Positions 38,450 through 51,840 of a stretch of 64,000 bases of DNA are shown piece after piece (within the stretch, counting starts at the first letter, position 1; every line of letters starts with the position of its first letter). Origin of the DNA: Perognathus longimembris pacificus (taxonomy: Eukaryota; Chordata; Mammalia; Rodentia; Heteromyidae); NCBI RefSeq assembly GCF_023159225.1, contig NC_063167.1, positions 20,897,360 through 20,961,359 of the forward strand, given 5' to 3'. Under the pieces are notes generated by a model. That model was not told the DNA's origin. It searched no databases and saw only the letters and a program-made list of their open reading frames with translations. A program made the translations under genes and the position numbers.

Positions 38450-38625
38450 TCCTACCAATAACTCTAGAAGGGAGAACTCTTATTCTCTGAGTTTCCAGAT
38501 GAGGAAACTGGAGCTCAGAGAGGTTAAGAACTGTGCCCACAGTCACCCTGGAATCCAGCAAAGGAGTGAAAAAAGATGAGTCCAGCCAGTGGGACTATAA
38601 AGCCAGAGCATGTCCCTTCTTACTA
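38450..38625 (-). repeat. MIR SINE remnant
   Basis: Reverse MIR: 'ccagatgaggaaactggagc' and 'tcagagaggttaagaactgt' are close to the complement of the consensus core. Confidence 0.75.
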
Positions 38626-39517
38626 GCTGGCTTCTATTACAGAGAGCATACATTCTGCTCAAACACTCACACAATTTTCAAAGAAGCAATGTCCTTGGTA
38701 CATTTTGAGGTGTAAATGAGAATAGCAAAGCAGAAACCTTATAGACAATAGTCTCTAACCATATGGTGAATGAATATAAGATGAATTTAAAATTAATGCA
38801 ATAAGGACAAAATTGGAGTTCTTGTGTGTGGGGAGTGACATTCTTAACCACCTTAGGTAAAAAGAATAGCATGGGCCACTTCAAAAAACAGCACATATCA
38901 AAGCCTACTATGGCATGAAGCTCAAACTTCATACATTGCTACAAACATGCTCTTATACACAGGGAAAATGAATAACAAAGCTCCCAGTTTGTGAAGTTAG
39001 AGCAGAAAGATCAAAGTCATTTGAAGACACAAAGGAATGGAGAAATGAAGAAATTTAAAAAATCAGAATTTAATTAGAAAATACTAACAAACAATACCTC
39101 TTAAAATCTCTGGTAAAGCTGAGAAAAATTGAGAGCTATGTTTACAACATTAAACATTAGAAAAGCAGGAGGTGCAACCTCTATTGCAGTACAGTATCAA
39201 CATAGTATATTACAGAAATTGTATGTCCTAACTTAAATTCTGGAATGAGTTTCTTGGTAAGAGACCACATAGCAACATTTAGATTAAAATAATGTACCTA
39301 AACAGACCAGTAGCCATGTAAAGATGTAAAGGGAAACCACTGAAGAGAAGGGAATAAAATAATGAAGTAAATTTATTTGCAAATAGCATTGCTTCTTGCC
39401 TGGAGGCCAAGTTACCATTGTTGGTGAGGGTTCACTGCCTTTGCAAAATGAGTACACCAAAAATGTCTTGGAATTTACTAACACAGAACAGCCAGAAAAT
39501 AAAATGAGAGGGTGCAT

Positions 39518-39592
39518 GCACATGTGTGTGCATGCACATGCACGTGCATGTGCGTGAATGCATGCGTGTCTGTGTGTACTTTTGTTTGTGTG
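39518..39592. repeat. Alternating purine-pyrimidine tract
   Basis: A GCATGCACATGTGTG-type run of about 70 bases, almost perfectly alternating purine and pyrimidine with many GC/CA/TG steps. Such tracts can take the Z-DNA form. No transposon is attached. Confidence 0.8.
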
Positions 39593-39826
39593 TTACGATA
39601 CTCATTTATAATAAAGCAAAAAACAAAACTACCACAAAAGTCTGCATGAAACATGAAGGAATAAAGTCAATAAAAATGAATACTGCTTCAATGGAATGAG
39701 AGCTCCTTCTCAACGGCTACAAAGAGACACACCACATTCCTGGGTGGAAAGAAGTGTTAATATATACATGTGAGTTCTCTCCAGTTGAATATATAAGTTC
39801 TAAGATATTACAGTTGAAATTTCAAT

Positions 39827-40036
39827 GTTTTTTTTTTTTTTTGCCAGTCCTGGGCCTTGGACTCAGGGCCTGAGCACTGTCCCTGGCTTCCTTTTGCTCA
39901 AGGCTAGCACTCTGCCACTAGAGCCACAGCGCCACTTCTGGCCATTTTCTATATATGTGGTGCTGGGGAATCGAACCCAGGGCTTCATGTATACGAGTCA
40001 AGCACTCTTACCACTAGGCCATATTCCCAGCCCCTC
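39827..40036 (-). mobile_element. ID-dimer SINE (IDL-Geo-like)
   Basis: Reverse dimer: T run, 'gccagtcctgggccttggac', 'ctctgccactagagccacag', 'gtggtgctggggaatcgaac' and 'ccactaggccatattcccag'. Short flanking 'tcaatgt' copies (about 39821 and 40035) suggest the target-site duplication. Confidence 0.9.
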
Positions 40037-40060
40037 AATGTATTTTTAACATGACAAAAT

Positions 40061-40063
<3 letters not shown>

Positions 40064-40151
<88 letters not shown>

Positions 40152-40168
40152 CGTTGTTGTTGTTGTTT
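40064..40168. repeat. Compound (CT)n(TA)n(TTG)n microsatellite
   Basis: About 22 CT units, 17 TA units and 8 TTG units in a row, abutting the SINE at 40169. In CSMD2 sense it reads CAA, TA, then AG repeats. Confidence 0.95.
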
Positions 40169-40360
40169 TGCCAGTCCTGGGCCTTGAACTCAGGGCATGA
40201 GCACTGTCTCTGGCTTCTTTTTGCTCAAGGCTAGCACTTTACGACTTGAGCCACAGCACCCCTTCTGGCTTTTTCTATATATGTGGTGCTGAGGAATTGA
40301 ACCTAGGGCTTCATGTATGCAAGGCAAGCACTCTACCACTAGGCCATATTCCCAGCCCAT
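40169..40360 (-). mobile_element. ID-dimer SINE (IDL-Geo-like)
   Basis: Reverse dimer 'tgccagtcctgggccttgaa' through 'accactaggccatattccca'. Its tail on this strand passes directly into TTG, TA and CT repeats at 40064-40168. Confidence 0.9.
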
Positions 40361-40546
40361 CTGTTCAAGATTTTATATGGATATAAAAGTAAAGCAGTAA
40401 ATAGCCAAAAATCAAAATCAAGAATGACTGTGGGAACTGACAGACTGCAAGCCTAAAAATTAATATAACATTAAATATGACTATAGTATTAGACTAACTA
40501 AAACTCATGCAAGATACACTTGGAGAAAACAGATTAAAAAGTCTAG

Positions 40547-40760
40547 GAGGGCTGGGAATAGGACCTAGTGGGAAAGTGCTTGCCTTGTATACATGAAGCC
40601 CTGGGTTCGAGTCCTCAGCACCACATATGTAGAAAAAAGCCAGAAGTGGCGCTGTGGCTCAAGAGGTAGAGTGCTAGCCTTAAGCAAAAAGAAGCCAGGG
40701 ACAGTGCTCAGGCCCTGAGTCCATGCCCCAGGACTGGCAACAAAAAACAAAACAAATAAA
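40547..40760 (+). mobile_element. ID-dimer SINE (IDL-Geo-like)
   Basis: Forward dimer 'agggctgggaataggaccta' through 'cctgagtccatgccccagga' with an AAC-rich tail. The target-site duplication 'aaaaagtctagga' occurs at about 40536-40548 and 40762-40774. Low divergence, hence recent. Confidence 0.92.
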
Positions 40761-41308
40761 CAAAAAGTCTAGGAAAAGACCTGGACTGTCATCTAAACTT
40801 AGTATATGTAAATCTATCACTTTGCAAAGTCTATTAGGACAAATGAATGGCTGGAATTGGTTAGTATCTGTATCAAATAATAAATCAAAATAAATTCCAA
40901 AGGTATTATGGTAAAAAAAAAACTAAAAAAGAGAAAACAGAGCAATATTTATTTGATCAGCATAAATCAAAGGAGAAAACTATAAAAAATCATAAGATAG
41001 ATTTTGGTACCAGGGGAAATTTGATTTTTCTGACATTAAAGCAAACCCTGAAGAAAATTAAATGGCAAATAACAAACTAGAGGAGAGGGCATTTTATAGT
41101 ATCTAATATAGACAGAAAGCTTTTTATTACTATTGCTTATAGTAACATGGGTCTTAAGAGAAATAGACACAAGTTTATAAAAAAAAATGCATGGACCAAG
41201 AAACACATTATCAAAAGGTTACCACCTAATGGGTCATCAAAAGGGCAAATTAGAAAATGAGATAACCATTTTTACTTTGCAAATTGATGATTTAAAAAAA
41301 AATTAGCT

Positions 41309-41530
41309 TGATGGGGGCTGGGAATATGGCCTAGTGGCAAGAGTGCTTGCCTCCTACACATGAAGCTCTCGGTTCGATTCCCCAGCACCACATACATGGA
41401 AAACGGCCAGAAGGGGCGCTGTGGCTCAAGTGGCAGAGTGCTAGCCTTGAGCAGGAAGAAGCCAGGGAAGGTGCTCAGGCCCTGAGTCCAAGGCCCAGGA
41501 CTGGCCAAAAAAAACCACAAAAAACAAAAA
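41309..41530 (+). mobile_element. ID-dimer SINE (IDL-Geo-like), nested
   Basis: Two ID-like units: 'gggctgggaatatggcctag' to 'ggttcgattccccagcacca', then 'gcgctgtggctcaagtggca' to 'cctgagtccaaggcccagga', plus an A-rich tail. The flanks 'aaaaaattagcttga' (about 41297-41311 and 41527-41541) form a target-site duplication, and the insertion splits an older SINE. Confidence 0.92.
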
Positions 41531-41540
41531 ATTAGCTTGA

Positions 41541-41755
41541 ATTTAGGACCTGGGTACTGTCATTTAGCTTTTTTACTCCAGGCTGGTGCTCTATAACTTG
41601 AGTCACACTCTACTTCCAGCTTTGTGGTGGTAAATGGGAGATAAGAGTCTCATGAATTTGACTGCCTGCATGTACTTTACACCATGATCTTCAGATCTTA
41701 GTCTCCTGAGTAGCTGGGATTACAAGTGTGGGCCACCAGAGCCTAGCTGCTTCTT
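41541..41755 (-). mobile_element. B1-dID-like SINE, interrupted by a younger SINE
   Basis: Reverse copy from 'aatttaggacctgggtactgt' (a shared signature with one variant base) through 'ctcctgagtagctgggatta' to 'ccaccagagcctagctg'. Its tail end ('attagcttga') was the insertion target of the ID dimer at 41309-41530 and is now duplicated around it. Confidence 0.85.
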
Positions 41756-42326
41756 AAAATATATGCATTACCTAGTTCTTGTGAAAAGATAGCTTGCCCA
41801 CTTCCTAGCTCTTGGTGAACAAAACAGCAAGATCTGTCTCAAGGGGTATTTAACAATCTGTATAAAAAGCTTTAACAATCTCACAAATCTAACTTGGCCA
41901 TTATGCTTCTAGAGTCCAAGGTTGCAGTTAGAGATATGTATAGAGATGTATGTATGATACAGTGAATGACTATATAGAAACCATCTAAATGTTCAACAAT
42001 AGGGAATTCATTACATCAATCTTAAATAAATGTATGAGTGCAACTAAGTAGCATTTAAACATCCTATTATACAAGAAAAATATAATGGCAGAGAAAAGTT
42101 CATACTGAATATTTTCATAAAAATATGTATCATGTATTCAATAAAATACATAAAAGATTAAACCTAAGTAGACATAAAGATTGGAAGGAGATACATTACA
42201 CTTTATTAGTAGTTCTTACTGGGTGGTTTTTAATTTAAACTCTCCATTACAATGATTATTTCTTGCCCTTAAATTTTCCACAGAGAAAATGAAAATGTAA
42301 CATGCTTACAATAAAAAAAAATAAAA

Positions 42327-42558
42327 AGCTGGGCACTGGTGGCTCACACTTACAATTCTAGCTACTCAGGAGGCTGAGATCCGAGGATGGAAGTTTGAAG
42401 CCTGCCTGCCTGCCTGAGAAGCCAAGATCATGAGATTCTTATCTCCAATTAATCAACAAAAAGCTAGAAGTAGAGCTGTGGCTCAAGTGATAGAGCAATA
42501 GCCTTGAGTGAAAGAGCTCAGGGACAGCATCCAAGTCCTGTGTTCAAGCCCCAGGACC

Positions 42559-42559
<1 letters not shown>
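42327..42559 (+). mobile_element. B1-dID-like SINE
   Basis: Full-length forward copy: 'gctgggcactggtggctcac', 'aggaggctgagatccgagga', 'cttatctccaattaatcaac', 'agctgtggctcaagtgatag' and 'cctgtgttcaagccccagga'. This is one of the clearest copies for reading the element: 7SL-like head, linker, then one ID-like unit with box A and box B. Confidence 0.9.

Positions 42560-42618
<59 letters not shown>
42560..42618. repeat. (CA)n microsatellite at a SINE tail
   Basis: About 29 CA units begin directly where the A-rich tail of the SINE at 42327 should start, so they appear to have grown from that tail. Confidence 0.95.
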
Positions 42619-42621
<3 letters not shown>

Positions 42622-42715
42622 TGGGTCTGAATGTAAACCAAAGGAGCATGCTACAACCATGGGGAGAAGTCTCCTTTTATACATGGTGTTGTGTTGTAGA
42701 GATATCAGCATATCA

Positions 42716-45113
<2,398 letters not shown>

Positions 45114-46789
45114 TTAAGATTGGGAGGAGGTGTAGAAGTCTTCTTCCTTCTTGCCATGACAGGCAGAGGAAGAGAGGGGTGGCCTTGGCTCTCCTAGGGG
45201 AAGCAGAGTTGTTTGGTCTGCAGGAAGCCACCATCCAAGCCCACAACACAGCCCATGGCCCTGCTTGTCGCTGCCCCTCCCTTGGCATGGCAAGCTTCCA
45301 GCTGGGAGGCAAAAGTGGGTGCTTTCTGCTTCTGGAGGCCGCAGGTACAGCTACATCTGCTGGGCAGGTACAGTCATACCCTTTTTGTGTGCATCACTGG
45401 GTACTGAGTTCCAGTGCAGGGAAGCGGTGATGAAACCCATTCCTGACACAAGGTTAGGTTCTCCCAACTCTTGAGAAGCTGGAGGCTCCAGTACAGTTTC
45501 CAGGGCTTTCACAATGGGCACAGCATTCTTAGAGTGGGTCTGAGCCACAGTACTTTTCCATCTTTCCAATCAGGCAGGCTATGGATGTTTCGAACTATCT
45601 CCCCACCCTTGTAGACGGCCCTCTGCATTGGCCACCACCCTGCCCAACAGTGTCCGAGCACTAGGAGTACCAGGCATCTGGAGGACACCCTAGAGCCGCA
45701 TTCCCCATCATCTGGGAAATACGGGCAGCCCCTGGGAGCCAATGCTTGCTTCTACCCTTTATTGACTTTCATTGGTCCTCCTGTTCCAAGATCACTGACA
45801 GTGAGGCCACCAGCAGGTCTACTTTGTGGCAGGACGCTGGTGGTAGTCACATGTACAGAGACATGCCATCAGTCTCAGGCTTTGGTTGGTATCCTGGTGG
45901 CTATGTTGTATGTATGTGTGGGGTGAGCGGCCACAGAGAGGATTAGAGAATTTGGGCTCACACAGTGGCTGGCAGCCCTTGCAGAAGGCTGAGCTAACAA
46001 GCAAAGAGCAGGAATAGGAAGGATCAGAGTTCTGAGATGAATAATAGCTCAGGAGGAATTTTGCTGAGGGCAGTTGCTGTCACCTGGAAACCTTGTACAC
46101 TGCTACAGGTGGCAGCTGCTGCTTGAGGCTGTCACTTAGCTGCCAATCAGCCTGCTGGTGGGGATTGGACACCCAGAGTCTATCATCCTATCCAGCGTCT
46201 CTTGCTTTGAGCTTTTCTGATCACCCTGCTCTCTATAGGTGTCCCTGTGGAGAGGCATGGGGCATAGATGGGGTATCCCTGCACTGGAACTCTAGTGGAC
46301 CCAGGGGGCTGTCACTCACCAAGCACTCAAGGAAGCTGTGGTGAGTGGTACATAGCCCTGACCCTTGTATTAGATGTGTTCTCTCCCCAAAAGTGTGTCT
46401 CTAGCCAGAAAACCAATGTTTACTCCTGGGTCAACAGTAAGATGCCACAAACGTTCACTCTGGATCGTTTCCTCTGTCCCTTTCGTAAACTCCTACTGGA
46501 CCAAAACTTCAAGTTCAGAGCAATTAAGTAACTGAGTGCCAAATTCAAAGAGCTTGTGAGAATTACCCATGGCACCTAATATCCTTCACCGGCTTCACCC
46601 TATGAAATAAGTGCAGGCCGCATTTGAGCCAGAGCTTCAAGGTACCGGTGAAGGCTGCATTTTGTGGCCTCTTGGGCAACCAGTCTGGTCTAGGAGACAT
46701 AAACACAGTCAGATCTGGTCTGCGGAAAGCAGTCTAGCAATCTTCCATGTCCTTTAGAGGAGTCACAGTCCTTCCTGGCCTACAAGGCC

Positions 46790-47180
46790 TCGCTGGTACT
46801 GCGCCCATCCTCCCCTCTGACCACCTCCTGTCATGCCTTTGCTGACGTGGCTCCACACACATTAGCCTCTGTGTACAGAGCGCCCCCCCATGTGAATGGA
46901 CCCCTCTCTCACCCCCTTTAGGACTCAGTTTGGTGCTTCCAGCACTGTTACCCCCTTCCTGAACAGCTATTTTAAATCCCTTGATATTCCTTTCTCCTGT
47001 ATTCACCTTGTGCTTCCTGGCAGTTAATATTCTCATCACTATATATTTACTTTTTTTTCTACCTCTTTCTACTACCATGTAGGTTCTAGGAGGGTGGTTT
47101 TGTTTTATTGTGCATTGTATTCTGAACTCTGGCATTTGGTAGACCCTCCATATGTATCTTTAATAGATTTATATGAAACT
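46790..47180 (+). repeat. L2-like LINE 3' end remnant
   Basis: 'gaactctggcatttggtaga' and 'tatgtatctttaatag' at the end, preceded by 'cttgtgcttcctggcagtta', follow the layout of a forward L2 3' end. Confidence 0.5.
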
Positions 47181-47356
47181 TCTAGAAAGGCTACATAAAA
47201 TGACACAGCTGAGAGCTCATTGGTTCTTCTTTCTTCCCTTCCTTTTTCCTTCCTGCAACCTAGAACTCAAGTGTGATGTCTGGAGCCCCAGTTGCCATCT
47301 TGGATCCTGAAGTAACCTTGAGGATGGAGCTCCATGGTCTAGCATGAGCAAAAAAA

Positions 47357-47357
<1 letters not shown>

Positions 47358-47405
<48 letters not shown>
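47358..47405. repeat. (CA)n microsatellite
   Basis: About 23 CA units after a short A run (gcaaaaaaagacaca). No adjoining SINE body is visible. Confidence 0.95.
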
Positions 47406-47407
<2 letters not shown>

Positions 47408-47639
47408 CCTAAGTAGAGCTATGCCACCAGGCCCTTATATCATCCTTCAGATTTCTCTTACTTCCACTTTGCTCAAGTGCCTGTGCTTTGGGGTAAGCTG
47501 TTACACTGGCGCTGGCTCCCAGTGAGGAATGGCTAGCCTAGAATTTAGATGCCATCTTCTTTTTTCTCTGTGTGGCAAAGTCCTATACTTTCCAACACCA
47601 CCTTCTCTCCAGCAGACTCTCTTTCTCTCCCTGATGATA

Positions 47640-47790
47640 GCAGCTATCATGGTGTCTTGGTAGGCTAGGCAAGTCCTTTCTCTCCAGTGGGTTCCAGAGT
47701 CCTGCAGGGCGGGGACAGCCATCCAGTCCTCTCATCATCACCCCAGCAGCTTGCACAGAACTTGCCACCAGGGTCAGCTGTATTTGGCAT
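47640..47790 (+). repeat. L2-like LINE fragment
   Basis: 'aagtcctttctctccagtgg' and 'cagcagcttgcacagaactt' resemble the L2 3' region. Weak evidence. Confidence 0.35.
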
Positions 47791-48128
47791 ATGACACAGG
47801 TGTAATAAGTGGCTGCTGAGTTGTTTGGCTGAACACTTTGGGGCTTGGAAAACCAATAGTCACCTTGATGATTCCAGCCACCAACTCTATTGCCTATTTG
47901 CTCACATTTCAGAGGGACAGGCCTATCATTCCAAGCATAGTGCACTACCGGCGATGGCAATGTGGACAGCCGTGGCAGTGCCTTCTATGGAAACCGCCTT
48001 GTCATTTTGCAGGCACTTCCCAATCTGTTACCTCACAACACCCTCTGGGGCATGCAGGGTCTGGTGTGTTTAGCTTCAGGTGACCAGAGAAGCTAAGAGT
48101 GTCTTCCAAACCATTTAAGAGACAGAAT

Positions 48129-48325
48129 AAACCTGAGTGCTGGTGGCTCCCATCTGTAATCTTAGCTACTCAGGAGGTAGAGATCCAGAGGTAGGTATGA
48201 TGTTCAAAGCCATTCTGAGCAGGAAAGTCCATGAGACTCTATCTCCAAATGGCAGAATGCCAGTTGTGAGCAAGAAAGTTGAAGGAGAGTGCAAGGCCCT
48301 GAGTTCAAGCCCCTGAATTTGCACA
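48129..48325 (+). mobile_element. B1-dID-like SINE, internally shortened
   Basis: Head 'gtgctggtggctcccatctg', then 'ctactcaggaggtagagatc', and ID unit 'gccctgagttcaagcccctg'. The part of the ID unit with the 'tggctcaagtg' box is missing. CA-rich sequence takes the place of the tail. Confidence 0.75.
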
Positions 48326-48684
48326 CATGCATGCACACACATACACACGCAACACATGTGTGTGCACATGTGCAAAAATTGAATTAAGACCAAAACTAAG
48401 CCTTCAGTCAGCCAAACCAGAGCTCAGCTGGGATTGATAAAGCCAAATGACTACATCATGATGATAATGATAAATAAAATCTAAGCCCTCCACAGTGGAA
48501 TATTAAGAGAATCATCTTTTCTCTGGTCCATTTCCACATCTTGTAACTGAAAACAACAGCCCATTCAACCGCCAAGGAACTGGTTAGAAAGGCTGGATTA
48601 GAGCCAGCAGTGGAGACAGGCAGCCTTTTAAAAAAGATAGCAAGTAACTGAATATTGCTGTGGGAAGAGGCCCAAGACCTGGTA

Positions 48685-48780
48685 TGTGCACGCGCATGCG
48701 CACACACACACTCTCAACCCCACACATATCCTCTCCTCCTCCCCACAACACACGCTCACACTCATCTTCACACACACAGC
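48685..48780. repeat. CA-rich low-complexity tract
   Basis: Alternating CG/CA steps (gcacgcgcatgcgcacacac) followed by broken CA and CTCACA units. No transposon body is attached. Confidence 0.8.
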
Positions 48781-48874
48781 CAGACTGCAGACTATTACAT
48801 GTGTTGTGATCTTCATAGGGAATATATGATCTTCATAGGGTTTGGCGGAATTGAGTCCACTGGTCACTGGCTGC

Positions 48875-49000
48875 TTGCTCCTGCAAATAAAGTTTTACTT
48901 GGAACATAGCAATGTCTGCTTGTTTGCGCCTTGTCTGTGTCTGCTTTAGCATTTGAACAACACAGCTAAGCAGTAGGGACAGAGCCCACGTGGAGCATCC
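48875..49000 (+). mobile_element. Ancient DNA-transposon fragment
   Basis: 'aataaagttttacttggaac' followed by 'cttgtctgtgtctgctttag' belongs to the same old family as the piece at 54470-54600. The family name is uncertain. Confidence 0.5.
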
Positions 49001-49284
49001 ACTTCCTGCACTTCCACAGGGTGTCTGCCAGACCTGGCATAGATATTCCATGACTTTCTATTTCTCTCCAATGGCTGATGGAGGTACTTCCGGGGATGGT
49101 AGCACCTTTACCCCACAAACGTGCTACTTAAAAAAAATAGGCAAAAGAGAAGGTATTCTCACATGAATCTGTGACGGGAGACCCGTGGCAGTGGAGAGTG
49201 AGGCTGGGTGGGGGAGTGTGGAGATTTGGTGACAGCACCTACAGCAATTCATGCAAAGATATGAAATAAAAGCAGACTTTGTTG

Positions 49285-49520
49285 GTGGTGGTAGTGGTGG
49301 GGCTTGAACTCAGCACCTGAACACTGTCCCTGAGCTTCTATTTTGCTCAAGGCTAGTGCTCTATCACTTTGAGCCACAGTTCCACTTCCGGTTTTGGGGT
49401 GGTTAATTGGAGATAAAGAGTCTCAGAGACTTTCCTGCCTGGGCTGACTTCAGACCATGATCCTTGGATCTCAGCCTCCCGAGCAGCTAGGATTACAGGT
49501 GTGAGCCTCTGCGCCTGGCC
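49285..49520 (-). mobile_element. B1-dID-like SINE
   Basis: Full-length reverse copy: 'ggggcttgaactcagcacc', 'gctctatcactttgagccac', 'ggttaattggagataaagag', 'cagcctcccgagcagctagg' and 'attacaggtgtgagcc'. The junction order is tail, ID unit, linker, 7SL-like head. Confidence 0.85.
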
Positions 49521-49589
49521 ATCAGATGTCTTTTAGTGTGCTCTGCTAAAAGCTGATTCACCGTGACCTTCCCTTGTTTCAAGTCTCCC

Positions 49590-49860
49590 ATCCCACTTCT
49601 GCACAGAGGGCTTTTCCTAAACCTTCAAGGGCCTGTTTAAATGGCCCCTGCTCACCAAGACCTTTACCAACTGCCATTCTGAATGAGTGCTGCACTTTTC
49701 TTTCTCAGAGTAGAACACTGTTCTCTTTCCTAACGCTGGTGTGTCTGTGTTGTTCCATCAGTGTGAGGTGTACTGGGTGGGGAGCACCCCATCTTGCACA
49801 CAGGGTGTGGCATGAAGCAGGAGCTCCCCAAGCACTGGCTGGATGAATACATACATGGTC
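49590..49860 (+). repeat. L2-like LINE 3' end remnant
   Basis: 'aagacctttaccaactgcc', 'gtagaacactgttctctttc' and 'actggctggatgaatacata' occur in the order expected of an L2 3' end. Diverged and without coding content. Confidence 0.5.
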
Positions 49861-50269
49861 CCCACACATGCACGCACATCCTAGCCTGCCCTGCTGGAGC
49901 TACCAGTCAGGAGAAAGCCAGGAGAAAGACAGTAAGCATTCCTGGGGCTCATTTGGAGTGGTCATCTCCCCTGTTCCCACTTTGTTTCTCTCCCACTGAG
50001 TATAGTCCCTCAGAAATGAGGATCTTTTTTTAAAATTTAATTTACTTATTAATTGAACACAAGTTTTTTTGACAAGGTGTTGTGCAAAAAGAACTGAGGA
50101 TCTTGAACATCTTAGAACAATGGTTTGACGGACACCCATCATGATACAATTACATTCAGAATTCTCTAGAACTCAAGACACCAGAGCTACCATCCAAAGC
50201 AACTGAACAGAGTCATCTAATTTATTTCCTCAGGCCCCCTCACTCCCACCCCACATTGCCTCACAATTT

Positions 50270-50420
50270 TCTGTGTCTTCACCATGCTTCTGTGCAAGTG
50301 TCTGGCAGCCTCATTGTTACCAGGAGGCAAAGTCCATGGACGCAGGGGACTTTGGTTCCTTGCGTCCTTCTCAGCTGATATATTGCTGTCTGGCACATTC
50401 TAGGTGCTCATTTACCACCC
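50270..50420 (+). repeat. L2-like LINE 3' end remnant
   Basis: 'ttgctgtctggcacattcta' followed by 'ggtgctcatttacc' resembles the closing part of L2 (ggcacatagtaggtgctcaat). Weak, short match. Confidence 0.45.
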
Positions 50421-50769
50421 ACTGATGACAAGTAAAGAGCAATGCCTGAGTGGCCCTCCTCCCCTATACATGATGCTGTCCAGGGGGGTCCCCTGGACAG
50501 GTTGGGATTGAGGCAGACATGTTATTCTAGGAAGGTAAAGAAACAAGGCAGGCTGACCTGCAGGGAGGGGACACAGCAAATACTCAGAAAGGAGCAGGGA
50601 GGAGATGAGTCCTGTGCTGGGGATAGTGATCTCCATGGTCGGCCCTCCATCCTGACCTGGGCCCTGGGAGTTTATGTTTCATGCTATGGGCATGAAGCGA
50701 TAAAGTCCCCTTTCTATCGAAGGTTATTTTCAAAAGGTTTCTATTTTTGTTGTTGTTGGTTTTATTTTG

Positions 50770-50960
50770 TTTTTCAGTATTAGGATTGAAATCAGGATCT
50801 CATATTCACCAGGCAAGCACTCTACCGCTTGATCCATGTCCTCAGTCCTTTTGCTTTGAGATATCTTTCAGAGAGGGTCTTGTGCTTTAGCCTCGGACTA
50901 TAGTTCTATCTCCACAACCAAGTAGCTGAGATTAAAGGTATGTGCCACTACTCCTGGTTT
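50770..50960 (-). mobile_element. Old diverged ID/B1 SINE
   Basis: An ID-like piece ('ccaggcaagcactctaccgc') is followed by a B1-like piece ('agtagctgagattaaaggta'), both in reverse. It is more diverged than the other copies, so probably one of the older insertions. Confidence 0.55.
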
Positions 50961-51079
50961 CTTGTAGTTTTAGAATAAATTATCCTTCCTTTTTTTTTCA
51001 TGGCTACCTTTTTTATTTTTATTTTTTGGTATGTGTGTGTGGGGGGCACTGGGTCTTTTTTTGTTGTTTTTTTTTTGTG

Positions 51080-51190
51080 CTTTTTTGTCAGTCTTGGGTC
51101 TTGAACTCATGGCCTGGGCGCTGTCCCTGAGCTTCTTTTGCTCAAGGCTGGAGTTGGAGTTCTACCACTTGAACCATAGCACCACACCTT
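51080..51190 (-). mobile_element. Partial ID-like SINE
   Basis: 'tttgtcagtcttgggtcttg' through 'ctaccacttgaaccatagc' is the tail half of a reverse-oriented ID-containing SINE. The head half is missing and is replaced by T-rich sequence. Confidence 0.7.
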
Positions 51191-51659
51191 TTCTTTCTTT
51201 TTTTTTTTAACATTTCTTTTTTTCCTTAAGTCTATCTGAGTGAATTGATTTGATTGAAATGAAAATAGTTCCTTAGATTAGAGCAAAATGTTCCTGCTTC
51301 CTGGTTGGGAAGTTGGCAGGATTCGGAAAGGACTCTGGATCTCACTGTCTTGAGGCAGAGTGGTTTCCATGGTGCTCAGCCCAGCTGACTTGGGCAACAT
51401 GTCTCCATGTGGGGGCTCTTGTGAACACCCCTTACCTCCCAAAGCAGGAGTCCCAAAGCTGCATCCTACAGGAGCCCCAGACCATCTGTACTGGCAGCCC
51501 CTAGATCTCCCTGGAAGACACAGGTATCAAGAAGACATAGGTGGCTCCTGGGTGGGAGAGGCTGCTTCATCCCTTCCTAAGGACCTAGACTGAGTGTGAC
51601 CATTTTCTCTGTGCTGAACCTTCTCGAAATTCTGTAGACTGGCAGATGGTAGTGTCTGG

Positions 51660-51660
<1 letters not shown>

Positions 51661-51699
<39 letters not shown>

Positions 51700-51714
51700 A
51701 CACACACAAACACA
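51661..51714. repeat. (CA)n microsatellite with TACA interruptions
   Basis: About 25 CA units with two TACA interruptions, followed directly by the tandemly duplicated block. Confidence 0.9.
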
Positions 51715-51724
51715 TCCCCCCCAA

Positions 51725-51840
51725 ATATTCCCACTTATACATATACATGTACAAAACATGCTCCCATTCTACATCATCAGTATTCCCACTTATACATATA
51801 CATGTATATACATATACATGTACAAAACATGCTCATGTCC
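51725..51840. repeat. Imperfect tandem duplication, unit about 55 bp
   Basis: The block 'tattcccacttatacatata' plus 'catgtacaaaacatgctc' occurs at about 51725 and again at about 51780. The second copy carries an extra 'tatacatatacatg' inside. The unit lies directly after a CA repeat. Confidence 0.85.

Noticed and set aside
40616..40755. tRNA-like box A and box B motifs suggesting tRNA genes, here and in other ID units.
   Set aside because: They are the internal promoter boxes of ID-type SINEs; no cloverleaf with acceptor stem pairing, and the copies are interspersed repeats.
39825..41520. Recurrent short protein-like frames (SPGPWTQGLSTVPGFFLLKA type) at several places.
   Set aside because: They are identical because they are translations of the ID-dimer SINE, not a gene family.
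46734..47135. 133-codon minus-strand open frame.
   Set aside because: It coincides with an L2-like remnant; no domain, no splice-consistent extension.
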